64,000 nt of DNA from Atrina japonica (Eukaryota; Mollusca; Bivalvia; Pterioida; Pinnidae). Made by a program: the position numbers and the translations under genes. The DNA lies in NCBI GenBank assembly GCA_030159075.1, contig BROG01000460.1, positions 465,501-529,500 of the forward strand, written 5' to 3'. This document shows, one piece after another, positions 23,216 to 35,829 of this stretch (the first letter of the stretch is position 1; each line of letters opens with the position of its first letter). Under the pieces are notes generated by a model. The model ran no database searches, had not been told where the DNA came from, and saw only the letters and a list, made by a program, of their open reading frames with translations.

Positions 23216-23629
23216 TGTATTTCAATTATTCCAATATTTATTGTCAGATAATATGGTACATGTACCTACTTTTAGAGACCACTATAAAAAGACATTACAT
23301 TCATGGAAGATCACTTTGGAAAACTTTTGATCTATTTGTTTTCAAGATAAATTCATTCATTTCAAACAAATGTGGCTCATATCATCACATCCACTGTACA
23401 TGTAGTGTCTCTGAAAAAGATAGACCAATATGTCATAGTATTTTAAATTTTGTGATTTTTACGTTTGTAAAACAATAACAATAAATGAAAGAAAATAACA
23501 AACTGAATATTGGTTTTTTGATGTGGAATGTTGTACAGATTTTATGTGGAATGTTGTACAGTTTTTATATTCTTTGTTGATTCTAAATTTGATAATTTGT
23601 TTTATTGTTGTGTATCATCTCTCCAGGAA

Positions 23630-23795
23630 TACATGTATTTCACTTATGTGGCGGCATTACCAGAGTTGTGTGAATTGTCACAAATTTGAACCTATGCTAT
23701 GGACTGATGTCAATGTAGTTAGGACTGTTTAATATGCTACACCCACTGTGACAGGGGATCTTGGTTTTAAGTTTCATCCTAAAAACCCTTGTTTT
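23630..23795. repeat. Dispersed repeat R5 (diverged copy)
   Basis: GCTATGGACTGATGTCAATG, TAGTTAGGAC and CTACACCCACTGTGACAGGG match the order of words at 38925-39075 (CACTATGGACTAGCGCCAAT, TTAGGG, CCGCTACACGGGACCC). Possibly a second SINE family. Confidence 0.5.
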
Positions 23796-24039
23796 TGTCT
23801 TCTAATACAGCAGACTTAATGAAAGGACAACTGCTACAAGATATATAAATAATGTTTTATAGACTTTTCACTATGACTTGGAGTGGAAATCAAAAGACTG
23901 GACCTTCTTGTCCAAGGGAAATGCTGTAGCCATTTGAGCTACAGGAATTAGTCTAAATTAGGGATAAAATGTAAGCAGCTTTGTAATGTTAGGCATTGGT
24001 ATGGTTTTACAAATTCATTGATATTGAAACATAGTATAA

Positions 24040-24500
24040 ACCAGCTACAGTAGACATTGAGGGATAAGGCTAGAGTAGACATTGAGGAATATGTCTACAG
24101 TAGACATTGAGGGATATGGCTACAGTAGACATTAAGGAATATGGCTACAGTAGACATTGAGGAATATGGCTACAGTAGACATTGAGGGATATGGCAACAG
24201 TAGACATTGAGGAATACATCTACAGTAGACACTGAGGGATACAGCTAAAGTAGACATTGAGGAATATGGCTAAAGTAGACATTGATGAATATGGCTACAG
24301 TAGACATTGAGGGATACGGCTACAGTAGACATTGAGGAATATGGCTATAATAGACATTCAGGAATATGGCTACAGTTGACATTGAGGAATATGGCTACGG
24401 TAGACATTGAGTGATGCAGCTAAAGTAGACATTGAGGGATACAGTAACAGTAGACATTGAGGGATATGGCTACAGTAGACATTGAGAGATACAACTAATG
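24040..24500. repeat. Minisatellite, 25-bp unit, about 18 copies
   Basis: Variants of GGCTACAGTAGACATTGAGG plus AATAT. TACAGTAGAC starts at 24121 and 24146, giving the period. Confidence 0.94.
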
Positions 24501-25091
24501 TAAACCTACAGGGAAAACAGACATGCAGCAGAAAAACAACTACAAGAAAAACCAACTTATTCTGCTGTGGATACCTGTAGATTGAAGGATGTAACATGAT
24601 TGGTTAAACTTGGAATATTCTACGAGGGTGGGTGATCATGATCCCTTAAATATGTTTATGAAATAAAATATTTAAAATAAGTTATGTTTGTGTATAATCT
24701 TTGTAAAATAAAGATTTTAATTGTGTATTAAGTTTATTTTTAGCTTATGTGACATTAATGATAAACATAAGAAATTGTCAATTTTCCAAGATGACCAATA
24801 AAAATTTGATAAAGAACACCTGTGTAATAAAAGTGAGAATAATATAAGGATTAGACAGGAATTACAATGATATACAGTAAAAAAGAAAAAAAAGAATCTA
24901 CAGAATTCCTGTTAAAAACCACAAAGTGAGCATGTGAAATGATTAAACAAACACTTTCAGTCTGTTATGACCTGAAATTTGACAATTTGTTTTGTTTGTG
25001 ATGTTGGTTAATTGATCACTTTATTGTAGTTTACATGTACAGCCAGTCAGCATATAAGTTACATGTACAAATAACTTGAAAGCATCAAATG

Positions 25092-25200
25092 TTTTACATG
25101 CGGAAGGCTGGTGGTCTCTTCCCAGATACCAATAAAAAAAAATTGCCACCATATGACTGAAAAATTGTTGAGTTTGGCGTAAAAACACTATTCAAACGTC
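25092..25200 (+). repeat. SINE core/tail fragment
   Basis: CATGCGGAAGGCTGGTGGTC, TGCCACCATATGACTGAAAA and TTGTTGAGTTTGGCGTAAAA are diagnostic of the family. The head is missing. Confidence 0.8.
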
Positions 25201-25509
25201 ACATCAAATTATCTTTCCTAATGCATTCCTGTACTTTGGACTGTAATGATATAGTAGTCAAAACTTTTAACTGTGTGTAATTTGGGTTAACATTTCATCT
25301 GTTGAATTTCTGATACTTGATTGCTATTATTGTCATGAAATATTCACATTTTTGTCTAAGTAGAGTTTTGTTATAACAGACAGGAAGACATTTTTGTAAA
25401 TCTCTTCTTTATTTTCTGCTTAGTACAACACACAGCAGTCATTGCTCCTACTATCAGCATTTGATTATCGGTGAGACATGGCTTTAGTTTCCGTTTTCTG
25501 TCTTTTCAG

Positions 25510-28042
25510 GCAAAATGATGTGAATTCTGCAAATTCAGCTTCAAAAATAACAGCAGGAAAGAACCCAAAAGGAGAGGGAAAGTACGTATCACAAATAAAA
25601 AAGAACTTTGCCAACCAATCAAAAACACCTGAGTCAGCAAAGCCCCCTGTGAAACCTAAAACTTCTGCTGGAGGAGTGGTGAGTCGCTTAACAGCGCCAA
25701 CCATCAGTAGTACTAATAAAAGTGTAAAAGAGGACAGTTCTAAAAGTAGTACTGTGTCAGAAAAATCTTCTGGAAAAGTTACTTCTGTCAATGGCAAAAA
25801 CAGCCCTTTGAGGACCTCGAAAGAAAATATTTCAAATAAAAAATCTGCAAGTGAAAAATCAGGTACAAAGAGTCATGAAAATAGTTTAGATGGAAAGAAG
25901 ATTCAAGGGCGCAAGAATTCAGATAATAGCGGAGAATCTAAATCTGTGAAAAAGTCAGAAAAAGGTAATCAACAGAATATTGTGGACACATTAGATAGTG
26001 GTTTAGAGATTATCACAAGATCAGATAACTCTTCAGCACAGAAACATAAACCATTTTCCAATACAGAAGATTCCACAGATTCGTCAAGTTCCTTGTCACT
26101 CTTAGAAAAACGTCTTAAATTGAAGGATCAGAACAAATTGGAAGAAAAGGTTGCTGAAGAAACACAAAGACGTGGATCAAGTTCAGACGTCTCTGTTTCA
26201 GGAGAACTGTCATTGAGACAAAGGTTTGGTCTTCTGGACTTGTCACAAGGACAGACAGATAGTGTCATGGCAACTGCAGAGCCACAGGTGGACCAGGTTG
26301 GCCAACCACAAGGGACAGAATATGTCCAAATTTCAGATCATGAAATCAAGTGCATCAATACAAATTTTCCAGTTGTATCAGTTCAACAAAATGATGGCAC
26401 AACTGATGTGATTTTGAATGTGGGAGCAGAAAATTTCAAAGCTCACCGAAGAGTTCTTTTCGGAGCTTGTAAATACTTTTCACCAGATATGAAAGAAAAT
26501 GAAGTTGTAGAACTGAAAGGTTTAAGTTCAAAAGGAATCACAGCTTTACTTGATTACTTTTATAATGGCTTTGTAATTGTCAATCCAGATAAGATTGAGG
26601 AACTCATTGAGGGAGCCAGATTTTTCCATATTGAATGGTTACTGGATGTATGCTGTGATTTTCTGATTCAGCACCTGAGTCTTTTGAATTACCCTGTTGT
26701 CATACAGTTGACTGAAAAGTACTGGCTGGGAGACCTTCGTTGGGATATATTTGTATTTTTTGGACAAAACTTACCAGAACTATGTCAACAAGAAAACTTT
26801 TATAACAATTTAGCCCCAGAGCTTCTACTGCAATTTCTAATGGAAAATGTGTATTGCGAAGCAACAGAATTTTTTGTCCTGGATGTAGTGCTCAAGTGGG
26901 TAAAGACTAATGAGAAAGATCGCAAAAATGAGTTGTTGGCATTACTGAGACAGATACGGTTTCCAATCATGGAACCAGAAGAACTGGAAATTATTCCAAA
27001 CAATGTCATGCAATTTACAGAAATAAAAGAGGCTATTGAAGATGCTGAGAACTACTCCTTGAATATTATGTGTCAATGTCTGAAGAATGATGTTATGTAT
27101 CAGCAACGTGGTTCCAAGCCTGTTGTTGCTATGCTGTCATTTGTAGAGGAAGGCAATATCATGGTATACAGGGATCCAGCTAAACCAACTCTTTTTGTGG
27201 AAGAACTTGGACCCACAGGTATAGAAACAGTTTTATACCAAACAATGAGTCAAGCTAAGATTGGAAATTTCCTGTATGCAGCAGGTGGATATGATGGAAT
27301 GTATCAGAGTACTGCACAGGTATTCAGATTTGATCCCAAATATCGTTCATGGACTGAGGTTGCTCCAATGAATGAATCTCGGGTTTCCTTTGCTATGTGT
27401 AGCTCTGACACCAAACTTTACTCTGTAGGAGGCATGAGTCGTTTACTTGTAGACGGAGAAGAAACAGAAAAGGTTCATTCATCAGTAGAAGTTTACAATC
27501 CAGAAGAGAATGCTTGGACACCATTACAGTCACTGTCTGTGAAGACTTTTGATCAAGCAGCAGCATTTCACAATGGACGTCTTTATGTTAGTGGTGGAAT
27601 CAGCTCTGATTCAGCCGATCCCATGCCACTAAATACCACCTGGTGCCTTGAAATTGATGGAACAGATGGATGGATTCAGAAACAGAATATGATAAATGAG
27701 AGACAAGGACACAGCATGACTGCCTACAAGGATAAACTATATGTGGTTGGAGGATACACTACCATGGAAGATGAGATTACCTTCAAAGATCAATTGAGAA
27801 ATGAAGTGTTTGATATTGAAACTGGACAGTGGACAGGAATAGCATCAACACCAGAGGGCTTTGGTCACTTGTTCAGATATACTGGTATTCTGTGTGACAA
27901 ACTTTTTACGATAGGTGGAAGTAATTCTAATTCCAATTTGTACATGTATGATCCAGAGACAGATGCATGGGAGTTAGTTGATGAAATAGGCCCAAATGTT
28001 CAGAAATTAGCAATACTGAATGTAGCATATCCCAGCTCTTAA
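25510..28042 (+). CDS. BTB-BACK-Kelch protein 1, main exon
   Basis: This exon follows acceptor TCTGTCTTTTCAG and ends at TAA 28040-28042; with exon 1 the protein is about 860 residues. Order: a low-complexity Ser/Lys/Glu-rich, probably unstructured N-terminal region to about residue 300; a BTB domain at about 315-404 (DVILNVG, NFKAHRRVL, LLDYFYNG, FFHIEWLLDVCCDFL); a BACK domain to about 511 (FYNNLAPELLLQFL, VLKWVK, IRFPIMEPEEL); and a Kelch propeller from about 566 to the end with five clear double-glycine blades (AAGGY, SVGGM, SGGIS, VVGGY, TIGGS). Proteins of this type recruit substrates through the Kelch domain to cullin-3 ubiquitin ligases through BTB/BACK; that role is inferred from the family. 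Oddity: about six residues around the usual FxAMF motif of the BTB domain are missing here but present in the paralogue at 39609. The long N-terminal tail is unusual for Kelch-like proteins. I cannot assign a specific KLHL name. Confidence 0.93.
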
Positions 28043-29045
28043 TAATTATCATTTTATACAAATTCCATAATGATAGTTGCTATAAATTTGTTATGATTGC
28101 CATGTGATTGGAGTTTATCGGACAAATTTTGTAGGGTTGAATGAAAATGTAACTAAACTTCACCCTGAAAAAGCTTTACTTTTGATGATGCACACAATTC
28201 AGTTAGATACAAGAACAAATTTTGTTAAAACAAGAAATATCATCCCAAGTTTTAATTTTTTCCAGAGCAAATGTTTCTGGTTGTTTTTTGGACCGAATTA
28301 GTACAAACATATTTAATATCAAGAGTGTGAACAAAGACTGCATGATTTGTTTTTATGTCTGTTGCTAGTGGCATTCTTTGTTTGTTGCTGTGATTTTAAC
28401 TTTATTTTGTTCCTACATTTTGATAGGGGTAACCTATTTCACACAGCAAATGCAGGTGTATTGTTTTCATTTTTATCTTATGCTATCTTGTTTTCTTTTC
28501 TTTTCTTTTTCTTTTTTTGTTTGTGTGTGTGTTTCAGCTAACAAGTTAACACATTTAGCTACTTTTTAGACTAGGTTGTAGCTTTTCATTTTATTTGTGT
28601 AGAACAAGTTTTATTATACATAAAGATTGTATAAAATATTTTGAAATATATTTTTCAATTCATTTCTTGAAGAAATGTTTAGAAATTTAACGGTTGTTCA
28701 AACTAGTTGAGTTGTTTTTTATTTACCTGCGAAGGGTAAAAAATGTCTGAGTTATAATTTTTTACACTAGTCTATCATTTATGTAGAAAATTAATTTTTT
28801 TATAACTATTGTGTGTCTGCCTTTGCCAATGATGATAATGATGATACTTATGATAATAGAGAAATTAGTCAAAGTCTGTGTTCATTGGACCAATATATCA
28901 TGTAAATTTATTGGTCATAAATGGTTCCACTACAATCCCCCATACTATTTACAATGTATATCCAAATCAGTCTACAACATTCCTTTGACCAAATAGAGGT
29001 TTATTCCAAATCATGTTATAAAAAGTGTAGTTCTTAGTTTTATGC
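28043..29045. other. 3' UTR and downstream flank of Kelch gene 1
   Basis: No coding gene. A pyrimidine-rich stretch (TTTTCTTTTCTTTTC) at about 28490 and AT-rich DNA are present, with no clear AATAAA close to the stop. Small open frames at 28104-28569 are unsupported. Confidence 0.5.
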
Positions 29046-29312
29046 AGCAGCCTCTGTGGCCGAGTGCTTAGAGCATCACGCTTTGAACCTTGAAGTCTCT
29101 CTTTTCTGGTCAGCGTAGGTTGGAGCCCGGTTGGAACTCGGTTGGAACCTAAGCTGAGTTTTGCTAAAATGTTGCCAGTTTATACTTGTAGAGGGCTTGT
29201 AGTCTCTTCCTGGTTACAATGAATTCGGGTTCTCTCCTCCACCATTAAAAATTTACTGTTACCATGTCACTGAATAATTGGTGACTGTGACATAAAACAC
29301 TTCAAAATTCAA
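29046..29312 (+). repeat. tRNA-headed SINE, near full length
   Basis: Head GCCTCTGTGGCCGAGTGCTT and AGAGCATCACGCTTTGAACC, core CTCCTCCACCATTAAAAA, tail TGTGACATAAAACACTTC. A short internal duplication (GGTTGGAACTCGGTTGGAAC) sits near box B. Confidence 0.88.
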
Positions 29313-29321
29313 AATTTAGAT

Positions 29322-29570
29322 AGTGTACTGGAGATGTATGTTCTTTTTTATGCTAGTAGTACTTCATAAGTGTACTGGAGATGTATGTTCTTTTTTATGC
29401 TAGTAGTACTTCATAAGTGTACTGGAGATGTATGTTCTTTTTTATGCTATTTATGTAGTAGTACTTCATAAGTGTACTGGAGATGTATGTTCTTTTTTAT
29501 GCTAGTAGTACTTCATAAGTGTACTGGAGATGTATGTTCTTTTTTATGCTAGTAGTACTTCATAAGCTTT
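29322..29570. repeat. Five-copy tandem repeat, 47-bp unit
   Basis: GTGTACTGGAGATGTATGTT, then CTTTTTTATGCTAGTAGTAC, then TTCATAA, nearly identical in all five. The third unit has about 9 extra bases (ATTTATGTA). A young array immediately downstream of the SINE. Confidence 0.95.
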
Positions 29571-30364
29571 ATTGTTGTCTTTGACAATTTGCTGTGTATT
29601 TTAATAAGTTAACTTGCATATTTAAATGTATTATTTTGAAAAGAAAAGTGTATACTTGACCAGTCAAGTGTTATCCAGGCTTCCTCATTGTAGAACACAT
29701 TTTAACACTTTAGTAGTTTCACTCAGTCTTCCAACCCAGTTATATTTTTACAGACTATTAAGTCTATTTATTCTTCAATATGTTAAACATTATTCTTTAT
29801 AATATTTTTATGAGTTGTATTAAATTTGATGAACATTTTTCATAAAGTTCTCATTCTACACACAGATATACATTTTTATGGTAATATATATACATTCTCC
29901 TGCTTAAAGTTTCTTCAAGAATTATTAAAACTGTTTGTTTTCCCTTTTCCTGTCCTGAAAGAGTCTATGTACCAAAATGCTTTATAGAAGAATAATAACT
30001 GTACAATTCTTTATTAAGGGAGAAACTTAGGAAAGAAAAGAAGGAAAAAATTCTCAAACTATAATTCAATAATTCCTGTATAAGATTATATCCAATCATT
30101 CCACTTTTAGTAAGGAATAGGTGCTATTTGATGTCTTGAGTGCAGTCAATGTTGTGAATTCCAATGTTTGAAAATGATAAGTAATTCCAAAAGAGTTGTT
30201 CTGAGAAGTGAATTTGAAATTATCTGTAATATGTTTTTACGTGTATCTGGTTATACACAATTTTGATGCAAGAAGCATTCATTGTAGGTTTATAGTAGCT
30301 GGTATAACTGTTACAAGTTGTTTAGATGTGTGCCTTGGTTTCTTAGTTTAGCCTTTTCATCTAA
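29571..30364. other. Gene-free stretch
   Basis: AT-rich, nothing recognised. Confidence 0.5.
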
Positions 30365-30524
30365 CTCGAGAGGTTTCCATGTAATATTTCCGATAGGTGT
30401 GGTACGCTAACAGGGGTTGCTCACTATCTACTCCTGGACACCTGGTCCCATCCCGCTTGGGATTTGCATTCGTTCTTCATGTTGAGACCATTTCTGTTTA
30501 TATATATTTTATATATATTTATGT

Positions 30525-30612
<88 letters not shown>

Positions 30613-30720
30613 ATTCTAATAGATTTTGAGTTTCAATTATCCATTGGTACTTCATTTTTACTTTCTTGATATTTTCTTTGGTCTTTAAGTCAGCGTTATA
30701 TAGCTTTCCTTTGGTAAGGT
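30365..30720 (+). repeat. Retroelement 3' tail copy, interrupted by (TA)n
   Basis: CTCGAGAGGTTTCCATGTAA, AGGTGTGGTACGCTAACAGG, CACCTGGTCCCATCCC and CATGTTGAGACCATTTCTG match the copy at 33298, and more distantly the tail of the RT relic (reverse complement of 6150-6330). A (TA)n tract at 30529-30608 splits it before GAGTTTCAATTATCCATTGG. Confidence 0.6.
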
Positions 30721-31841
30721 TCTCTGAATTAAATACATATATCATCTTTGTTTGCTGCAAATTTTATTTCCAAACAAAATATATTTCTATTCTGAATTAC
30801 GGGTTGGAGTTTGCGGTGTGTTTATTATTTTGTGTTTTGAGTGGTTTCTATGTCCTTGACTATGTAGCTAGGAAAGCATTTTAAAGATGATGTTTGATGG
30901 TTGCAGTTTGTGTATTTGAGACTTGTTTTGAGTGGTTGATGTTTCCATGACCTCTACAGATCCACTATATTTCACTCTGATATAGATAGATAGGGATGTT
31001 GTGATCTTTGCCATGTTTATTTTAATGTGTATTGAGGGATCTGTGTTTGTCATGGCTTCTATGGGACAGCATACTTCATAAACAGAGACATTGGGGCAAT
31101 TTGTTTACAACTGTTCACCTTCAACATACCTGAAATGAATTACCTTGATGAGCTTCATACACCTGTTGTAAGATGTACTACTTCCCTAGCTTCTTACCAT
31201 CTTTACGTGTCTTTGTAGATGTCGAGGATTTTAGCATTCAAACTCTTCCCCTTCAGTCAGAGGCATCATTTTATTACTTCACGTGGATATATTTGAGGAT
31301 AGATTATGCTATAGCCCCAGTGTCGGCATCCGGTTAACATTGGTTATGTCCAAGTCTACCTTCTAATGCTCGCTTGTACATGGGTAGGATGCTTTAGTTT
31401 TTTTGTTTTTTTTCTTCATATAAACCTACATTTTGGATATTACCTGAATATGAGATGTTTTTACCTCTGTGATTAATTGATCATGCGTTTCTTCCAATTA
31501 CCTGAAAGATGCTTGTTCACAGAACTTTAATGAAAAAAAAAATTAATTAAAATGTTACAGTATATAGTTAATGTGGTTATATTTAATTTATCAATTAAGT
31601 ATCGGTAAACATAATTTTAAACCAAAATAAAATTTTGACATTTTACGTAACATCTTCGAACAGGCTACTTTGAATTATTTCATTAGTAATATTACCAAGT
31701 AATATCCTTTTTATGAAGTAGTCCTAGTAAAAGCTATAAATTTCACCTGGTTGTGTTGGGTCAGACAGGTAAATTTTTTATATCTGTCAAGTTTTGTCTG
31801 TGTTGAAACAGTTACAGGTGTGGTCATGTTTCTGTGCGATC
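30721..31841. other. Gene-free stretch
   Basis: No gene recognised. A possible - strand context for the exon at 31842 was searched for and not found. Confidence 0.45.
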
Positions 31842-31975
31842 TTAATGATGATAGCTGTATGGAAGCTCATTCTTGCGATAATTCTTGAACACCTCTGGCA
31901 ACGCTGAGTCAGACATGTGGTTAGGAACATGTAAATGCCTCAAGCTTTGTATAACCTTTGCCCAGTCCGTCAGTG
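31842..31975 (-). CDS. Candidate 3'-terminal exon, unknown protein
   Basis: On the - strand an acceptor AAATTTCTTCCAG (AG at 31976-31977) leads into 44 codons ending with TAA at 31842-31844. Phase 1; the reading starts LTDWAKVIQSLRHLHVPNHM and ends PEVFKNYRKNELPYSYHH. The composition is balanced and protein-like rather than AT-driven. The open frame extends upstream past the acceptor to 32024, so it could also be a fragment of a decayed mobile-element gene. Not recognised, and no partner exon identified. Confidence 0.28.
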
Positions 31976-33297
31976 CTGGAAGAAATTTGCATATTTTATT
32001 TGTCAGCTCAGATAGATTTGTCAATATATCTTTATTTATACTGTATAACTACAAAAATATCACATGTCTGTGATTGCTGAAAAGGAGTAACACAGTCTGG
32101 AGCTAAACTGATGAAATCTATTTCACAGAAAGGATCATCTTGAGCATTATAACTTTGGTATTATGTTTATAATATTTATACAATACCTGTGCCTTTCTGA
32201 AGCTGTGTCTATTTTTTATATTTTATGTGAAGTTACATGTATATCAATGGATCTTTGGAATTTTAACTACTGTTTTTACCTTAAAGCTGTGAATGAACTT
32301 TATATAAATCGTAATTGAAAATTAATTTTAGATGCATATAAACATATACTTGTAAGAACTGTCGAGTTTTATATCATCATATCCATGTACTTTCAATCAT
32401 GCTAGAATAGGTTAATACACATATATATATATATATAAATCTTTTAAATACATATCTCAAGTAATTTGCTTGCTTTTTGTGATACATTTGCTTTTTGGTT
32501 TTGTGATGTAAAATGATTTTTTTTAAAATGTAGTTTATAAATTGACCCACTTTAGAGATATTATGCCCCAGTGAAAATTTGGGAAGAAATGTTTTTGGAA
32601 AATATGTGCTTTGGCAACATTCTGTCAAATATTTTTATTTCCTCAAATATTTACCAAATTTGGTATGATGCTTTATTTTGATAAAATGTAGGACGTATTT
32701 TATCAGGACCAATATTTGAGGAATGTTTGCAAGCGTTACGGGACTTTAAAAAATTCTGTGTGGTTAAGCACACGGGGCACAATATTCCTATAATACACTT
32801 TGTTGATTACTATTCTGGTGATGCGATGCAATTTGAATTTTGTCTTTGGAATCTGGTTGATATAATTTTATACACTTAAAAAGACTTATTTTTTACCTCA
32901 TTTTATACTTTGGTATCTGAAATTTTTATATTTGTATCATTAAGCAAACTAAGACTTTAAGAATATTGATATTTTTTGTACATTTATTATTGTTGTCGCT
33001 AACTTTTGTGATATATTCTAAGGTCTTTTTATGATTAATGTATATTTGTAATAAATATGACTTAAAACAGAGGAAAAAGTAAAAGGATTTAGTGGTTTTC
33101 TTTGTGTTTCGGTATTCAATTTGTGTAAAAGGATTTAGAATTTTTTTTTTAGTTTTGGTATTCAATTTTTAACCAAGCACCAGTCGTAAAGAGATGTTAT
33201 CTGTATGTATATAATGTTTATTTACTGGTCTTTAACGACACTAAGCATTTGCAGCCACACAGTGGTGCTTAATCTTAACAATAGGACCATTTCATCA
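31976..33297. other. Gene-free stretch
   Basis: AT-rich, nothing recognised apart from a short (TA)n at 32420. Near 33070-33180 a segment with AAAAGGATTTAG occurs twice (33082 and 33127), a local duplication of about 45 bp. Confidence 0.45.
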
Positions 33298-33560
33298 AAC
33301 TCGAGAGAGGTTTCCATGTAACATTTGCGACAGGTGTGGCATACTAACAGGGGTGCTTACTCCTTCCTGGCACCTGGTCCCAACCCATTTGGCATTCCCA
33401 ATTGTTTGTCATGTTGAGACCATTTATATATCTGATCTGTCGTATTTTAATGGACTTGGAGTTTTGATTATCAACTGGTACTTCTTCATCAAACTTGACA
33501 ATAGAGAGAAAAAAACTGAGTACTGTCAAACTCACATAAATCTTCAAGATTAAATTCACT
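33298..33560 (+). repeat. Retroelement 3' tail copy
   Basis: CTCGAGAGAGGTTTCCATGT, TGTGGCATACTAACAGGGGT, TCCTGGCACCTGGTCCCAAC and GAGTTTTGATTATCAACTGG. It matches 30365-30720 in order and orientation. Confidence 0.62.
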
Positions 33561-35592
33561 GGAGTTTGAAATCGTGCTAGAAGTTAGAGACGTTGTGGTT
33601 TGAAGTGCGATGCTATAGTCAGTATTTCTTGGAGATCCGGACTATGAATTACATTATCCGGAATAAGTAGTATACCGTTTAGTTGATGTTTTGGGAGTCG
33701 GTCATTGTTTGAAGTGACATGGTTAGAGTGCATCGTATAAGTTGAAACATTGAATAGGAATTGACAGCTAACAACACAACTCTTCAAACATTCCATATTT
33801 TGAGAAGTTTAACGTTTGTTTTGTCTCTCATGTGTCTATCATATTTAGTATGTTATCGTTATGCAATTTTTTATTCTGAAAATATTTATCAACATATGCA
33901 AATATTACACTATACATATTTTCTATTTTAACTTTTTTTCAATATTTACATTCCTATCATTTTTGCAGCTAGATAATGTATCTTTATACATTTATATTCG
34001 TTAAAAATATTGGTGGGTCTGAAATATTTTTTTCATAGCTCTATAATTTTGCATTTTAAATGACAAAATTTGTATAAAAGTTAAAAATTTAAACAACATT
34101 GTGTATGCTCTTTTTAGTGTATGTAGTTACTTAATGCATTGTGAAACAATATTATGTTGTCTAGTACAATTTACTGACAGTGCATAGTTTTTATATATTG
34201 TTTTTTGTTAATTCCAGTTGATATTTTTTCTACATTTTTAATTATTAGAATGTTAATATTTTACAAGACTTTTAGAATAACTGTTCAGTTTATATCATTC
34301 GTTGAAGTTTTTGAACTATCTGTTCCTAGTATTTCCATCTACTACAAAGACGTAGATTAGTGTAGAAACGGTTTTAACATTAGAAAAGGCAATTGATTTT
34401 GTATCAATAAATTTCACTTATTAATTCAAAAAAATATCTAAAATGTTGTTTTGAGCCCTGGGTAGATAATTTGTAGAAATTATGAATGTAAAAAAACTGT
34501 CGATCAATGCTCATGAGTATAAAAAAATAATCTTGATATGTGTTGTAATTGTTGATGCCTATATGCAAAAAGGTGAAGTGTTAAAATTACTATTATCTTT
34601 AAAAGATTCAGTCTTGCCATTGATTTGAACTTATTTTAGCTAACATGAATATTTTTACTACAATTCATTTAGTTTTGTATTTTAGTTTTAAAAATTTTAT
34701 CATGTTTTATTACAATTATTCAGTAATGCTAAAGATTGTGATTTTGACTGCCAAATGTTTTCCCCCATTTTTTTGCGTCTGTAGAGGTACGGAAATTCGA
34801 TATTTTGAAAACATACCTGTAATTTCTCGTACATTCACTCTGTAGGTAGATAAGATTGGGTTTTTCTCAGTCTAGGTGCACTATAGGCCTCAGAGAATAG
34901 CAATTTGTAACATTGGACGGCAAACAAAATGATACATTTTCCCGCAAAATGGGGTCAAGAAACAATCAGTTTCTGTGATAACGTTTCCAAGTGTTTTGCC
35001 GTTTATAATTTTCCCGGTTACAGGACTCTAATTGCTTGAGAAGGCTCTATTACTAGCATCTTTTCAGTTGTCTAGATCATCATTTTTCATTAAAACACGG
35101 AAATATCGTATTAACCACCTTTGTTTGCGTACGTTTCTATTGGAATACCTTCAGTGTCATACGCAAAGGTAATACAAAATGAAAATACGTATCATTATGT
35201 CACGTGATTTAGTCATAGTCTAACTTATGTACTTTAACAGAAGCCATGGATGGAGTTTATGAATAATAAATATGTTACGAGCTTTAAAAAGATTTATTTT
35301 TATTTTTTGTTACGTGATATCGTTCGTCAAAGTGCTCTTGTTTTAAAAATTTAACTTTCATGTAAACTGATAACCAGATTGACTTTGAACAATATAGGTA
35401 ACTAGAAAATTTATCATTCAGCTTTGTGTGTATGCGTATTAAAAAATCAAAACGTCCTAGTCGCCATAGCTCACTGTGTCTTAATTGGGGATGCAATTTT
35501 CAAAACAACACTGAATATATTTAAGTAAATAGACACATTTTGAAATAGAAAATGTGTCAATTTACTTAAATATATATTTCATAAGTATCTTT
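33561..35592. other. Gene-free stretch
   Basis: Mostly AT-rich. The 33584-33796 - strand open frame is continuous with the retroelement tail and is probably part of it. A more GC- and CpG-rich stretch at 34860-35240 (CCCGCAAAATGG, TGCGTACG, TCACGTGATT) could be regulatory. A 37-bp inverted repeat (CATTTTGAAATAGAAAATG flanked by TTTAAGTAAAT arms) is at about 35515-35575. Confidence 0.45.
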
Positions 35593-35670
35593 GGCAGCCT
35601 CCGTGGCCCAAAGGTTAGAGCATAGTGCATGAAGTCCCTCTGTTCTTGTCAGTTTTTGACCTGCAATTTT
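35593..35670 (+). repeat. SINE head fragment
   Basis: GCAGCCTCCGTGGCCCAAAG, GTTAGAGCATA and GAAGTCCCTCTGTTCTTGTC: the tRNA-like 5' end only. Confidence 0.7.
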
Positions 35671-35829
35671 ATCGCGACGCTTTTCGAAATAGGTCATCTC
35701 ATTATTCAAATGTTTGCGTTTGACTACAATGTATCATCATATTCCACAAAACAATTGTTGGTTTATCAAAAGTATTTATACATTTTCTAAGTGAGATAAG
35801 TTTTTAAAAATTCTTACAGATTCTAAATA

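Larger units (their letters stand above)
18824..25509 (+). other. Intron 1 of BTB-Kelch gene 1, repeat-filled
   Basis: It runs from donor GTAAGT to acceptor TTTTCTGTCTTTTCAG, phase 2. It holds a MITE (19390), an inverted-repeat element (20400), (TA)n, a 51-57-bp minisatellite, (CA)n, a SINE-like fragment, a 25-bp minisatellite and a SINE core (25092). Apart from these I see no coding exon, though a small alternative exon cannot be excluded. Confidence 0.65.

Noticed and set aside
25478..25509. ATG at 25478 as the start of Kelch protein 1
   Set aside because: The bases that follow form a pyrimidine-rich acceptor ending in CAG, and an upstream exon with matching phase exists at 18774. Kept only as a fallback if that splice is wrong.
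26800..27009. Antisense frames within both Kelch genes
   Set aside because: Shadow frames of well-supported coding exons (also 25465-25797, 40335-40607, 40690-40899, 40919-41167).
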